A stretch of 34,866 bases of DNA from an uncultured Pelagibacteraceae bacterium. Its GTDB lineage: Bacteria; Pseudomonadota; Alphaproteobacteria; Pelagibacterales; Pelagibacteraceae. Under the pieces are notes generated by a model. That model was given only the letters and a program-made list of their open reading frames with translations. It made no database searches and was not told the DNA's origin. The DNA is taken from the NCBI GenBank assembly GCA_902580115.1, contig CACHJN010000008.1, positions 1 to 34,866 on the forward strand, read 5' to 3'. Shown piece after piece: positions 1-8,143 of this stretch. How positions within the stretch are numbered: the first letter of the stretch is position 1; each line of letters starts with the position of its first letter. The translations under genes were made by a program, and so were the position numbers.

Positions 1-753
1 ATCGGACCAAGTTGAAATAAAAATATTTTGATTAAAATTTTCTATTTCTGTTTTGTATTTTTCAGCTAAAAATGGATCTTCTAAAAAGACTTCCAGATCA
101 ACGTTGTCATCTTCCCTATTAAAAATTGATTTACTATCATTTAACTCAAGATAAATTAAATTTTGGTCAAATTCATAAAAACCACTATTAAAAAACCCCG
201 CAATAATAAAACTATCTTGTATTGGTATACTTCCAAAAGGCGTGTCTACAAAAGAAGAGGATAAAATATTTATATTATCTCCAATTTCTAATTTTAAATT
301 ATAAGCAAGCTCGCCGCCAATCATAACTCTACCATTAGAAAAATCATTTAAACTTCCTTTAGTAATTTTTTTATTTAAAAAAGATTGTAGCTTGTCACTT
401 TCTTTGACTCCTTTTATTAAAACACCTTTAGCTTTGTTATCAGTAAGTATAATTCCTTCTCCGCTTATAGTTTCTGTTACATTAACCTCTTTATATTTTT
501 GGGATATCTTTTTTTTTATAATTTTAAGTTCATTTTGATCATTGAATTGAAGAATTAAATGAGGGTTCAAACCTATAATTTTGTCGGTTAAATCTGCTCT
601 AAATCCATTCATTACAGACATTACTATTATTAAAATCGCGACTCCTAACATTATTCCCAAAAAGGAAAACAAAGAAATTATTTTAAGAAAACCTTGTTTT
701 CTTTTAGGTCTTAAATTTCTAATAGCTAATAGTCTTTCAGTTTGAGTAAACAA
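1..753 (-). CDS. lolC: LolC/LolE-type lipoprotein-releasing ABC permease (partial, 3' end off the window)
   Basis: The protein should be the inner-membrane permease of the LolCDE complex, which hands mature lipoproteins from the inner membrane to the LolA chaperone. The 251 visible codons begin with an R-N-L-R-P-K-R-K basic stretch at about residues 12-19. A strong membrane segment follows at about residues 22-45, ending in the family-typical V-M-N-G-F. The rest is a periplasmic MacB-like domain. The reading frame stays open to base 1, so the C-terminal membrane segments are missing because the window ends. No ATG is available at the start: the frame has a TAA two codons upstream, so I take the TTG at 751-753, which lies one base after the proS stop. 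Translational coupling to proS is likely. LolC versus LolE cannot be separated from this half. The call as LolC/E is firm and the exact symbol less so. Confidence 0.88.
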   Translation of the reverse strand, partial: MFTQTERLLAIRNLRPKRKQGFLKIISLFSFLGIMLGVAILIIVMSVMNGFRADLTDKIIGLNPHLILQFNDQNELKIIKKKISQKYKEVNVTETISGEGIILTDNKAKGVLIKGVKESDKLQSFLNKKITKGSLNDFSNGRVMIGGELAYNLKLEIGDNINILSSSFVDTPFGSIPIQDSFIIAGFFNSGFYEFDQNLIYLELNDSKSIFNREDDNVDLEVFLEDPFLAEKYKTEIENFNQNIFISTWSD

Positions 754-754
754 T

Positions 755-2068
755 TTAGCTTATAAGTTTTGATTTAATATCTTCCAGATTGACAAATGAA
801 CTCTCAGAATTAATCTCTTTAAATTCAACTTTATCCTCCGATGATTTTGAACCAATAATAATTTGATATGGTATTCCAATTAAATCATGTTTTTTAAATT
901 TTTGAGACATATTCTCATCAACATCGTCTAACAATACGTCAATATTTTGTTTCTTTAAATGTTCATATATTTTGATAGATTTTAATAGATTATCTTTATT
1001 ATTTTTGCTTAAACTAGGGATAATAACTACATCAAAAGGAGAAATTGATTTTGGCCACTTCATTACTTCTTTATCATATTTAGCCTCAATTATTGCTCCA
1101 ACTAATCTTGAAACTCCGATTCCGTAAGATCCCATTTTTACAGCATTCTTTTTACCGTCTTGGCTGTCTACAAAACAGTTTAAAGGTTTTGAATATTTAT
1201 CACCGAAATAAAATATATGCCCAACTTCTATACCTTTGGTAATCATTTGATTTTGTTTTGCTACTTTTTTATCAAAGTCAGTTTTTTTAAATTTTTCATC
1301 AGTAACAGCATAGACTGAGGAATAATCTTTTACCATTTTTTCTAAGGAGGCATTGTTAAAATTATAATTTTTTAAATCTATTTCAAAAATGCTTTTATCA
1401 GTATATATTTTACTTTCACCAGTTTCGGCTAAAATTATAAATTCATGTGAGAGATCTCCCCCAATCGGTCCAGTATCAGCAGCCATTGGTATGGCTTCCA
1501 GACCTAATCTTTTAAAAGTTTTAAGATACGAGTAAAACATCTTATTGTAAGAAACTTTAGCGCTCGCATCATCCAAATCAAATGAATAAGCATCTTTCAT
1601 AAAAAATTCTCTACATCTCATAACTCCAAATCTTGGTCTTATTTCATCTCTAAATTTCCATTGAATGTGGTACAACATTTGCGGCAAGGATTTATAGGAC
1701 TTTATCGAAGATCTAAAAATATCAGTAATTAATTCTTCATTAGTTGGCCCATATAACATTTCTCTTCCTTGTCTGTCTTTAATCCTTAACATTTCTTCTC
1801 CATAATCATTATATCTCCCACTTTCTTTCCAAATATCAGCTGATTGTATCGTGGGCATAAGAAGTTCTTGAGCTCCTATTTTGTTTTGTTCTTCTCTGAC
1901 TACTTGTTCTATTTTTTTCATTATTTTTAAGCCTAAAGGTAACCAAGAATATATACCTGCAGATGATTGTCTTATCATACCGGCCCTTAACATTAATTGA
2001 TGAGATTTGATCTTAGCATCTGAAGGGAGATTTTTTGTAATAGGTAAAAACAGTTTAGATAAAAACAT
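755..2068 (-). CDS. proS: Prolyl-tRNA synthetase, short alphaproteobacterial form
   Basis: This 437-residue class II enzyme charges tRNA-Pro with proline in the cytoplasm. G-P-T-N-E-E lies at residues 107-112. Motif 2 (R-D-E-I-R-P-R-F-G) begins at about 140, S-H-E-F is at 207-210, and motif 3 (G-S-Y-G-I-G-V-S-R) is at 313-321. A C-terminal anticodon-binding domain follows. Bacterial ProRS is usually about 570 residues because of an editing insertion between motifs 2 and 3. Here that insertion is absent, as is known for alphaproteobacterial ProRS, so cis-editing of Ala-tRNA-Pro is presumably lacking. The ATG overlaps the stop of the upstream DUF1467 gene by one base (TAATG), and the stop is one base before lolC. 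Confidence 0.97.
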   Translation of the reverse strand: MFLSKLFLPITKNLPSDAKIKSHQLMLRAGMIRQSSAGIYSWLPLGLKIMKKIEQVVREEQNKIGAQELLMPTIQSADIWKESGRYNDYGEEMLRIKDRQGREMLYGPTNEELITDIFRSSIKSYKSLPQMLYHIQWKFRDEIRPRFGVMRCREFFMKDAYSFDLDDASAKVSYNKMFYSYLKTFKRLGLEAIPMAADTGPIGGDLSHEFIILAETGESKIYTDKSIFEIDLKNYNFNNASLEKMVKDYSSVYAVTDEKFKKTDFDKKVAKQNQMITKGIEVGHIFYFGDKYSKPLNCFVDSQDGKKNAVKMGSYGIGVSRLVGAIIEAKYDKEVMKWPKSISPFDVVIIPSLSKNNKDNLLKSIKIYEHLKKQNIDVLLDDVDENMSQKFKKHDLIGIPYQIIIGSKSSEDKVEFKEINSESSFVNLEDIKSKLIS

Positions 2069-2322
2069 TATTTTATAAATTCTCTCAAATTAAAATGGTC
2101 GCTAGCAACTATATAATATATTCCAGCAAAAATTACTGTAGTAATTAGGGTTGTGTATAAAAATTTTTTAAAAATATTTGGGTTTTTAGGTGCTCCTGGG
2201 TCAATACCCTCTATATTATTCTTAAATGGCTTTTCATAATGTTTTATACCGATTGGTAACACAGAAAAAAAGACGACCCACCAAATAATTACGTATACTA
2301 CAATTGAACCTGTTATTCCCAT
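2068..2322 (-). CDS. DUF1467 family small membrane protein
   Basis: This is an 84-residue protein with two predicted membrane segments, at about residues 5-24 and 52-72. They are separated by a polar loop containing G-I-D-P-G-A-P-K-N-P. The family (DUF1467) is known as a short alphaproteobacterial membrane protein commonly found beside proS, and the location here agrees. The function is unknown and I assign none. The ATG overlaps the rnj stop by one base, and its own stop overlaps the proS ATG by one base, so it is embedded in a translationally coupled train. Its length is typical of the family. Confidence 0.8.
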   Translation of the reverse strand: MGITGSIVVYVIIWWVVFFSVLPIGIKHYEKPFKNNIEGIDPGAPKNPNIFKKFLYTTLITTVIFAGIYYIVASDHFNLREFIK

Positions 2323-3068
2323 TAAACCCTTGCAATGTTTACATTCGTAAAAGGTCTTTTACCAGTTTTCTCTTTGACTATTTTTCTACAGTTTTGTTTA
2401 ATTGTATCAATTAAATTTTTTTCTTGTTTGAAGTTATTTAAAGAAAAACTATTACATGTTTTTGTAATTTCATCTTCTAAATCAAATTTAAATGTCTCAC
2501 TAATTTCCTCCTCTGGAATTCCACGAAAAGATACAACAGGTTTTTTTACTTTTCCGTTAGACGATATTATTAATGTTATTTCTAATAGACCGTTAACTGA
2601 AATATTTTTCCTTTCTTTAATTGATGATGAGTCCAAACTCACTGCTACATTTCCATCTAAATATATTTTTCCTGTAGGTGCTTGATCTATTATTTCTGGT
2701 TTTTTATCTCGGGAAATTTTAATAACATTACCATTTTCAATTTTTAAATTAAATGGTATTTGCATTTCTTTAGCAAAACTGATGTGTTCTTTTATATGTC
2801 TGTGCTCACCATGAACAGGTATTACACACCTGGGTTTAACCCATTGATACATGTCTTTTAAATCTTCTCTATTAGCGTGCCCTGATACGTGAACAAATGC
2901 ATTTTCCTCTGTTATAACCTCAATATCTCTTTTAACAATTGAATTTTGAAGAGCATAAAGTTTTTTCTCATTTCCTGGAATAATTTTTGATGAGAAAATT
3001 ACCGTATCCCCACTTTCAATATTAACATCTGGGTGAGTATCATTCGCTATTCTATTTAAAGCACCCAT
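2322..3068 (-). CDS. rnj: Ribonuclease J, C-terminal part (split by frameshift from 3056-3979)
   Basis: The 248-residue frame carries the second half of RNase J, an mRNA- and rRNA-processing metallo-beta-lactamase exo/endonuclease. The H-V-S-G-H-A metal ligand motif is at about residues 60-65, followed by V-I-P-V-H-G-E-H of the beta-CASP region and the small C-terminal RNase J domain. It begins with M-G-A-L-N-R-I-A, which in intact homologues is interior sequence (G-E-P-M-G-A-L-x-R-I-A). The ATG at 3066-3068 is therefore an internal methionine, not a natural start. Adding one T to the T6 run at 3094-3099 (minus-strand sense) joins this frame to the upstream one and restores T-G-S-Q-G-E-P. The joined protein would be 552 residues, the normal size. 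The stop overlaps the DUF1467 ATG. Confidence 0.85.
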   Translation of the reverse strand: MGALNRIANDTHPDVNIESGDTVIFSSKIIPGNEKKLYALQNSIVKRDIEVITEENAFVHVSGHANREDLKDMYQWVKPRCVIPVHGEHRHIKEHISFAKEMQIPFNLKIENGNVIKISRDKKPEIIDQAPTGKIYLDGNVAVSLDSSSIKERKNISVNGLLEITLIISSNGKVKKPVVSFRGIPEEEISETFKFDLEDEITKTCNSFSLNNFKQEKNLIDTIKQNCRKIVKEKTGKRPFTNVNIARV

Positions 3069-3979
3069 TGGTTCTCCTTGGCTCCCAGTGCATAAAAAAT
3101 AATACGATCTTTTGATATTTTATTTGCATCTCTAGGATCTACTGGTTCCACTACATTTTTTAAATATCCACATTGTTTAGCTGCTTTATAAATTCTATGC
3201 ATCGACCTTCCAACTAATGAGATGTTTCTTTTAGTTTGTTTTGCAATATAAAAAATACTTTCCATCCTAGCTACATTTGAGGCAAATGATGTAACTAAAA
3301 CTCTTTTTTTTTGATTTGATATAATTTTAAGTAAACTTTCTCTGACGTCTTTTTCTGAACCGGCTCTACCTGGACTAAAAACATTTGTAGAGTCACATAC
3401 CATGGCAATAACTCCCTTTTCCCCTATAGATCTAAGTTTTTTTTCATCTACTTTATTTCCAATTAAAGGATTTGGATCAACTTTCCAGTCTCCAGTATGT
3501 AAAATAACTCCTTCAGGTGTAGTGATGCTTAATCCGTTAGGTTCTAAAATTGAGTGAGTTAAAGTTACAAAGTCTATTTCAAAAGGTCCTAACTTTATTT
3601 GGCTGTTAAGCTCAACAATTTTTAAATAATTAGTAATGTCAATTTTCTTTTCTTTAAATTTTTCTTGAATTAAAACTGCTGTGAATGGAGTGGCATAAAT
3701 TTCACATTTTAGCTTTGGCCAAATATGTGAAATTGAACCTATATGATCCTCATGAGCATGGGTTAAAACTATACCTAAGAGATCATCTTTTTTGTCAATT
3801 ATGAAACCTGCGTCAGGATATATAAGATCAACACCTGGAACAGAGTCATCGGCGAAAGTAACTCCCATATCTACAATTATCCATTTTCGATTTTCTTCAT
3901 TTCCGTAGGCATAAAGATTCATATTCATACCTATTTCACCGGAGCCACCTAGGGGGCAAAATAATAAATTTTCTTTCAT
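3056..3979 (-). CDS. rnj: Ribonuclease J, N-terminal part (frameshifted before its C-terminal half)
   Basis: This is the catalytic metallo-beta-lactamase half of RNase J. H-A-H-E-D-H at residues 74-79 binds the two metal ions. H-T-G-D-W-K and C-D-S-T-N motifs and the start of the beta-CASP domain follow. After R-I-I-F the frame runs into 12 unrelated residues (Y-A-L-G-A-K-E-N-Q-W-V-L) and stops. Homologues continue with T-G-S-Q-G-E-P, and that sequence is present one frame away. The two halves overlap by 13 nt. Either the sequence has lost one base in a homopolymer (read error or natural pseudogene) or a minus-1 shift on the T run makes the full protein. The start ATG overlaps the coaX stop as ATGA. 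The family call is secure and the functional state is uncertain. Confidence 0.88.
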   Translation of the reverse strand: MKENLLFCPLGGSGEIGMNMNLYAYGNEENRKWIIVDMGVTFADDSVPGVDLIYPDAGFIIDKKDDLLGIVLTHAHEDHIGSISHIWPKLKCEIYATPFTAVLIQEKFKEKKIDITNYLKIVELNSQIKLGPFEIDFVTLTHSILEPNGLSITTPEGVILHTGDWKVDPNPLIGNKVDEKKLRSIGEKGVIAMVCDSTNVFSPGRAGSEKDVRESLLKIISNQKKRVLVTSFASNVARMESIFYIAKQTKRNISLVGRSMHRIYKAAKQCGYLKNVVEPVDPRDANKISKDRIIFYALGAKENQWVL

Positions 3980-4719
3980 ATCAAATCTAACAATCGTAAT
4001 AATCCTTTAATTGTCAAGTCTCTATCAACTTTAATTTTGTTTTTGAAGATGTCTTTAAATAAATGTGAAAGACCTCCAGTAAAAATAATTTTAAAATTTT
4101 TTTTATTTTTTCTTTTAATAAGATTAATTATGTTCTCTATTAAACCTTGATAACCCCAATAAAAACCTGATCGAACTGCATTTTGAGTGTTTTTTCCTAT
4201 TATATCTTTAATCTTTGTTAATCTAATATTAGGAATTAATTTAGCTTTCTCTACAAGGGTTTTTAAAGAGAGTTTCACTCCAGGTGCAATAATACCTCCC
4301 TTATATCTATTTTTCAAAACTACATCAAAAGTAGTGGCTGTTCCAAAATCACAGATAATAAAATTATCTTTCCCATTAATTACACATATCGCATTGGCAA
4401 GTCTATCAGAACCAACTTGTTTCATATTAACATCAACTTTTAATATTTTTTTTAAATTAATTTGCTTTAATTCTTTAACTTCAAGTTTAAATTTTTTATT
4501 TATAAATTTTTTTATATTCTTAAATACGTTTGGGACCACACTGCTAAATATTATTTTATCAATTTTCTTATTATATAAATTAATAAATTTAAAATAATTG
4601 CCAATATTTTTTTTTCTTAATTTACCTGTGTTTAATATTTTCTTTTTTAACAACTTTTTTTTTTTATTAAACAAACAGATTTTGGTTTCTGTATTACCTA
4701 TATCACCAATTAAGTACAT
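3976..4719 (-). CDS. coaX: Type III pantothenate kinase
   Basis: This 247-residue enzyme phosphorylates pantothenate, the first step of coenzyme A synthesis, in the cytoplasm. It belongs to the ASKHA fold. The phosphate-binding D-I-G-N-T motif is at residues 6-10. G-S-D-R is at 103-106, where the Asp is the expected catalytic base, and D-F-G-T-A-T-T is at 124-130. G-G-I-I-A-P-G follows shortly after. These are all signatures of type III rather than type I or II kinases. The protein is rich in lysine and isoleucine, as expected from the AT bias. The gene sits 9 nt after birA and its stop overlaps the rnj ATG as ATGA. Confidence 0.95.
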   Translation of the reverse strand: MYLIGDIGNTETKICLFNKKKKLLKKKILNTGKLRKKNIGNYFKFINLYNKKIDKIIFSSVVPNVFKNIKKFINKKFKLEVKELKQINLKKILKVDVNMKQVGSDRLANAICVINGKDNFIICDFGTATTFDVVLKNRYKGGIIAPGVKLSLKTLVEKAKLIPNIRLTKIKDIIGKNTQNAVRSGFYWGYQGLIENIINLIKRKNKKNFKIIFTGGLSHLFKDIFKNKIKVDRDLTIKGLLRLLDLI

Positions 4720-4728
4720 TTTCTAAAT

Positions 4729-5241
4729 TCAAATAAATTTTTCAAAATTTTTTTTTATTTTCTTATAAATATCAGTCTTTTTTATTTTATTGTTATTATA
4801 TTTCTGTAAAAAAGAAACACGTTTATTTGGTATTTTTGGGCTTTTAATAAGGTTTATACCAATCCCTATGATAAAATATTTGTTATTATTGTGATTAATT
4901 GTTTCCTGTAATATACCACAAACCTTGTTTCCCTTAATCAACAAGTCATTAGGTAATTTTATTGCTATTTTTTCGTTAACAAATTTTTCTAAAATTTTTT
5001 TTAATAATGTATAAACTTTTTTTGATAAAGATTTAATTCCTATACTTTTTTTTAAATTAAAATAAATAGTAATGAAAATATTTCCTTTATAAGAAACCCA
5101 ATGTCTTCCATATTGACCCTTACCTTTTTTTTGTGAATTTGCTATAATTAAAGTTGGTTTTATTTTCCCTTTTTTTATTCTTCTTATTGCTACATTATTA
5201 GTGCTATCTACACTATTATATTTAATAATTTGCATTTTCAT
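4729..5241 (-). CDS. birA: Biotin--[acetyl-CoA-carboxylase] ligase, minimal form
   Basis: The protein attaches biotin to the carrier domain of biotin-dependent carboxylases. The V-D-S-T-N motif lies near the N-terminus. A glycine-rich biotinyl-AMP loop (K-G-Q-Y-G-R-H-W-V-S) follows, then K-L-P-N-D-L and G-I-L-Q-E. I start it at the ATG at 5239-5241, which overlaps the nuoN stop by one base (TAATG), giving 170 residues. The open frame continues 24 codons further upstream inside nuoN, but that extension is hydrophobic shadow sequence and has no family support. It lacks the N-terminal DNA-binding domain of E. coli BirA, and the C-terminal SH3-like domain is apparently absent. It is therefore a short ligase without a repressor function. 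It lies in the common alphaproteobacterial nuoN-birA order. Confidence 0.9.
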   Translation of the reverse strand: MKMQIIKYNSVDSTNNVAIRRIKKGKIKPTLIIANSQKKGKGQYGRHWVSYKGNIFITIYFNLKKSIGIKSLSKKVYTLLKKILEKFVNEKIAIKLPNDLLIKGNKVCGILQETINHNNNKYFIIGIGINLIKSPKIPNKRVSFLQKYNNNKIKKTDIYKKIKKNFEKFI

Positions 5242-6650
5242 TAAATAAATAATCCATCTAATAAAGAGCCAATAATGGATGGAGATATAAAATATAGTGA
5301 TAAAAATAAGCAACTCAAAAGTATTGTTGCTTTTATACTCAGGTTTCTAACATCATCAAATTTAATTTTATTATCATCAAAATAAATAATTTTTATTACT
5401 TTTAAGTAATAAAAAGCCGATATAACAGTAGTCAATAGTCCAATAATTGCTAAAATATACATTTCACTTTCTATTACTGACATAAAAATAAAAAATTTAG
5501 CAAAAAATCCACCTAGTGGTGGTATCCCGGCTAATGAAAAAAATAAAATTAAAAAAGAAAAAGACAACATTGGTCGTTCTTTTGAAAGTCCAGAGAGGTC
5601 TTCAATTTTTTCAGAATATTTACCATCTATTTTCATTAAATATAGACAGGCAAAAGCGCCCATATTCATTATTATATAAATTGTTATATAGATAATCGTT
5701 GAAGTGTATCCTGATACCGTGCCAGTAGCCACACCTGCTAAAGCATAGCCCATGTGACTTATAGAGCTATAAGCTAAAAGCCTTTTTATATTTTTTTGAC
5801 CTATAGCAGCTACACTTCCAAGTATCATAGAGGCAATAGATATAAAAATTATTATAGTTTGCCACTCTTCAATAATATTTTTAAAAGGAAGATCCATAAA
5901 TCTGATAATTACAGCTAATCCAACAGCTTTAGGGACTACGGCAAAAAAATTAGTTATAGATGTTGGGGCGCCTTGGTAAACATCTGGCGTCCACATGTGA
6001 AAAGGTACTGCAGATACCTTAAAAGCTAAGCCTACTAAAATGAAAACCATTGCAAAAATAGCTCCAGTATTTTGAGTGATTAAGCTTACACCTATTTCAT
6101 CAAAATTTGTTGATCCTGTAAATCCATAAAGTAAAGAACATCCATATAAAAGTAGTCCCGAAGAAAGTGCGCTTAATACAAAATACTTTATGCCAGCTTC
6201 GGAAGAGATTATGTTGTCTCTATCAATAGAAGCTAAGACGTATAAAGCTAGTGATTGAAGTTCTAAGCCTAGATAAAATAATATTAAGTCATTTGCGCTT
6301 AACATAAAAAACATGCCTAAAATAGAGAACATTATAATTATCGGGTACTCAAATTTATTTAATTTTTTATCTTTAATAAATTGATCAGAGGAGAAAAAAA
6401 TGAAAATACTTGATATTAAAATTAATACCTTAAAATAATCGGAAAATTTATCATTTTTGAAAGAGTCTAAAAATATTTTTTGCTCTCCTCCCCAATCAGC
6501 TAAGATCAAGTATATAACTCCTAATAAAATTAAAATTGAAATCTTCATAACTATAGAAAAGCTATTTTTAAAAAAAACCCCAACCATCAAAGCTAGACAA
6601 ATTCCTAGAAACAATGCTATTTCAGGTATAATTAAATTTATATTTTCCAT
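5241..6650 (-). CDS. nuoN: NADH-quinone oxidoreductase subunit N
   Basis: This 469-residue antiporter-like subunit of the complex I membrane arm takes part in proton pumping. It is strongly hydrophobic, with about 14 membrane segments. The family-typical Y-L-G-L-E-L-Q-S-L stretch contains the conserved Glu of TM5. A V-P-F-H-M-W-T-P-D-V-Y-Q-G-A-P-T signature follows, along with a lysine in the V-V-P-K-A segment. The length fits NuoN. It is the last nuo gene, starting 3 bases after the nuoM stop and sharing one base with the birA start. Confidence 0.97.
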   Translation of the reverse strand: MENINLIIPEIALFLGICLALMVGVFFKNSFSIVMKISILILLGVIYLILADWGGEQKIFLDSFKNDKFSDYFKVLILISSIFIFFSSDQFIKDKKLNKFEYPIIIMFSILGMFFMLSANDLILFYLGLELQSLALYVLASIDRDNIISSEAGIKYFVLSALSSGLLLYGCSLLYGFTGSTNFDEIGVSLITQNTGAIFAMVFILVGLAFKVSAVPFHMWTPDVYQGAPTSITNFFAVVPKAVGLAVIIRFMDLPFKNIIEEWQTIIIFISIASMILGSVAAIGQKNIKRLLAYSSISHMGYALAGVATGTVSGYTSTIIYITIYIIMNMGAFACLYLMKIDGKYSEKIEDLSGLSKERPMLSFSFLILFFSLAGIPPLGGFFAKFFIFMSVIESEMYILAIIGLLTTVISAFYYLKVIKIIYFDDNKIKFDDVRNLSIKATILLSCLFLSLYFISPSIIGSLLDGLFI

Positions 6651-6652
6651 TG

Positions 6653-8143
6653 TTATTTATTTATTAAATTTACTGTTAGTTCATTTTGGTGATTTTGAAT
6701 TATTCCGTTTACTGAAATATCCATAGTGTTAAGTAGTGGTTCAGGATAAAATCCGAAAACTATACTTACCAAACATAGGATAATTAAAATCGTGGCCTCT
6801 AAATAATTAATATCTTTTAATTTTGTAACAATAGTATTGTTAGCATCTCCAAAAACTACTCTTTTAGCCAACCAAAGCATATATGCGGCGCAGAGAACAA
6901 CTCCCGTACTAGCTAATATTGCAACCAAGTAATTAATTTTGAAGGCGCCCAATAATACAAGAAACTCACCGATAAAACCTGTTGTTCCAGGTAAACCTAA
7001 TGCGCCAAGCACAAATATAATAAATATTAATGAAAAATTTGGTAAATAATTTACTACTCCACCAAAACTTTTTATCATTCTTGAACCAGTTCTGTCATAT
7101 AAAACACCAACGCATAAAAACAAAGCTGCAGATATTATACCATGACTAATCATTTGAAACATACTGCCTTCAATCCCTTGTTTATTGAAAGTAAATATAC
7201 CTAATGTCACAAAACCCATATGTGCAACCGAGGAGTAAGCAATTAACTTTTTCATATCATCCTGCATTAAAGCTACTAATGAAGTGTATATAATTGCAAT
7301 AATGCTTAGAGTAAAAACCAAGGGTGTGAAAAATTCTGAAGCAATTGGAAACATTCCTAAGGAAAATCTCAAGAAACCATATCCAGCCATTTTCAAAAGT
7401 ATAGCTGCTAGAATGACAGAGCCTGCGGTCGGCGCTTCAACATGAGCGTCTGGTAGCCATGTATGCACAGGCCACATAGGTGTTTTAACAGCAAAAGAAC
7501 TAAAAAAGGCTAACCATAATAAGTATTGGTACTCCTTAGGAATTTTTAATTTATATATTTCAGTGTAATCAGTTGTTCCAACAGCCCAATAAATAAAGAT
7601 AATAGCTGCCAACATTAAAACTGAACCTAATAAAGTAAATAGAAAAAATTTATAGGCTGAATAGATCTTTCTGGGACCGCCCCATATACCTATTATTAAA
7701 AACATTGGAATAAGGCCTGCTTCAAAAAATAGATAAAAAATAATTAAATCTAAAGAGCAAAATACACCTATCATAAAAGTCTCTAAAATTAATATTGCTA
7801 TTAGAAACTCATTAAGTCTTTTTTTTACACTGATAATACAAGAAATTATACAGATCGGAGTAATAAATGCTGTTAAAACTATAAATAAAATAGAAATTCC
7901 ATCTATTCCAAGTTTAAATTTTATAAGTCCACTTATCCAGTTTTTTTCTTCTATAAATTGAAAACCAGCAAAATTATTATCAAAAGAATACCATAAGAAA
8001 AAAGTTAACAATAAATTAGCTATAGATGTAAAAATAGAAATATAAATTGCACTTGAGTTTTCATTTTTTTTATTAGACAAAAATATGAACAAAGCTCCAA
8101 GAAGTGGAAGAAATATAATAGAAGATAAAATGGGAAAATTCAT
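6653..8143 (-). CDS. nuoM: NADH-quinone oxidoreductase subunit M
   Basis: This 496-residue antiporter-like subunit of complex I has about 14 membrane segments. F-E-A-G-L-I-P-M carries the conserved Glu of TM5. The W-L-P-D-A-H-V-E-A-P-T-A-G-S-V motif and the L-L-K-M-A-G-Y-G segment carry the conserved Lys. These distinguish NuoM from NuoL (D-A-M-E-G-P-T) and NuoN (D-V-Y-Q-G-A-P-T). It begins directly after the nuoL stop with no intergenic base and ends two bases before the nuoN start. I expect obligate co-translation and co-assembly with its neighbours. Confidence 0.97.
   Translation of the reverse strand: MNFPILSSIIFLPLLGALFIFLSNKKNENSSAIYISIFTSIANLLLTFFLWYSFDNNFAGFQFIEEKNWISGLIKFKLGIDGISILFIVLTAFITPICIISCIISVKKRLNEFLIAILILETFMIGVFCSLDLIIFYLFFEAGLIPMFLIIGIWGGPRKIYSAYKFFLFTLLGSVLMLAAIIFIYWAVGTTDYTEIYKLKIPKEYQYLLWLAFFSSFAVKTPMWPVHTWLPDAHVEAPTAGSVILAAILLKMAGYGFLRFSLGMFPIASEFFTPLVFTLSIIAIIYTSLVALMQDDMKKLIAYSSVAHMGFVTLGIFTFNKQGIEGSMFQMISHGIISAALFLCVGVLYDRTGSRMIKSFGGVVNYLPNFSLIFIIFVLGALGLPGTTGFIGEFLVLLGAFKINYLVAILASTGVVLCAAYMLWLAKRVVFGDANNTIVTKLKDINYLEATILIILCLVSIVFGFYPEPLLNTMDISVNGIIQNHQNELTVNLINK

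Noticed and set aside
2335..2685. Plus-strand 116-codon open frame opposite rnj
   Set aside because: It is a shadow of the RNase J C-terminal half, with no recognisable domain.
4187..4597. Plus-strand 136-codon open frame opposite coaX
   Set aside because: It is a shadow of coaX. The coaX motifs are complete on the other strand, and the shadow is a low-complexity Phe/Leu-rich product of AT-rich sequence.
5242..5313. 24-codon N-terminal extension of the biotin ligase
   Set aside because: It lies inside nuoN, is hydrophobic shadow sequence and has no family support. The ATG overlapping the nuoN stop is better.
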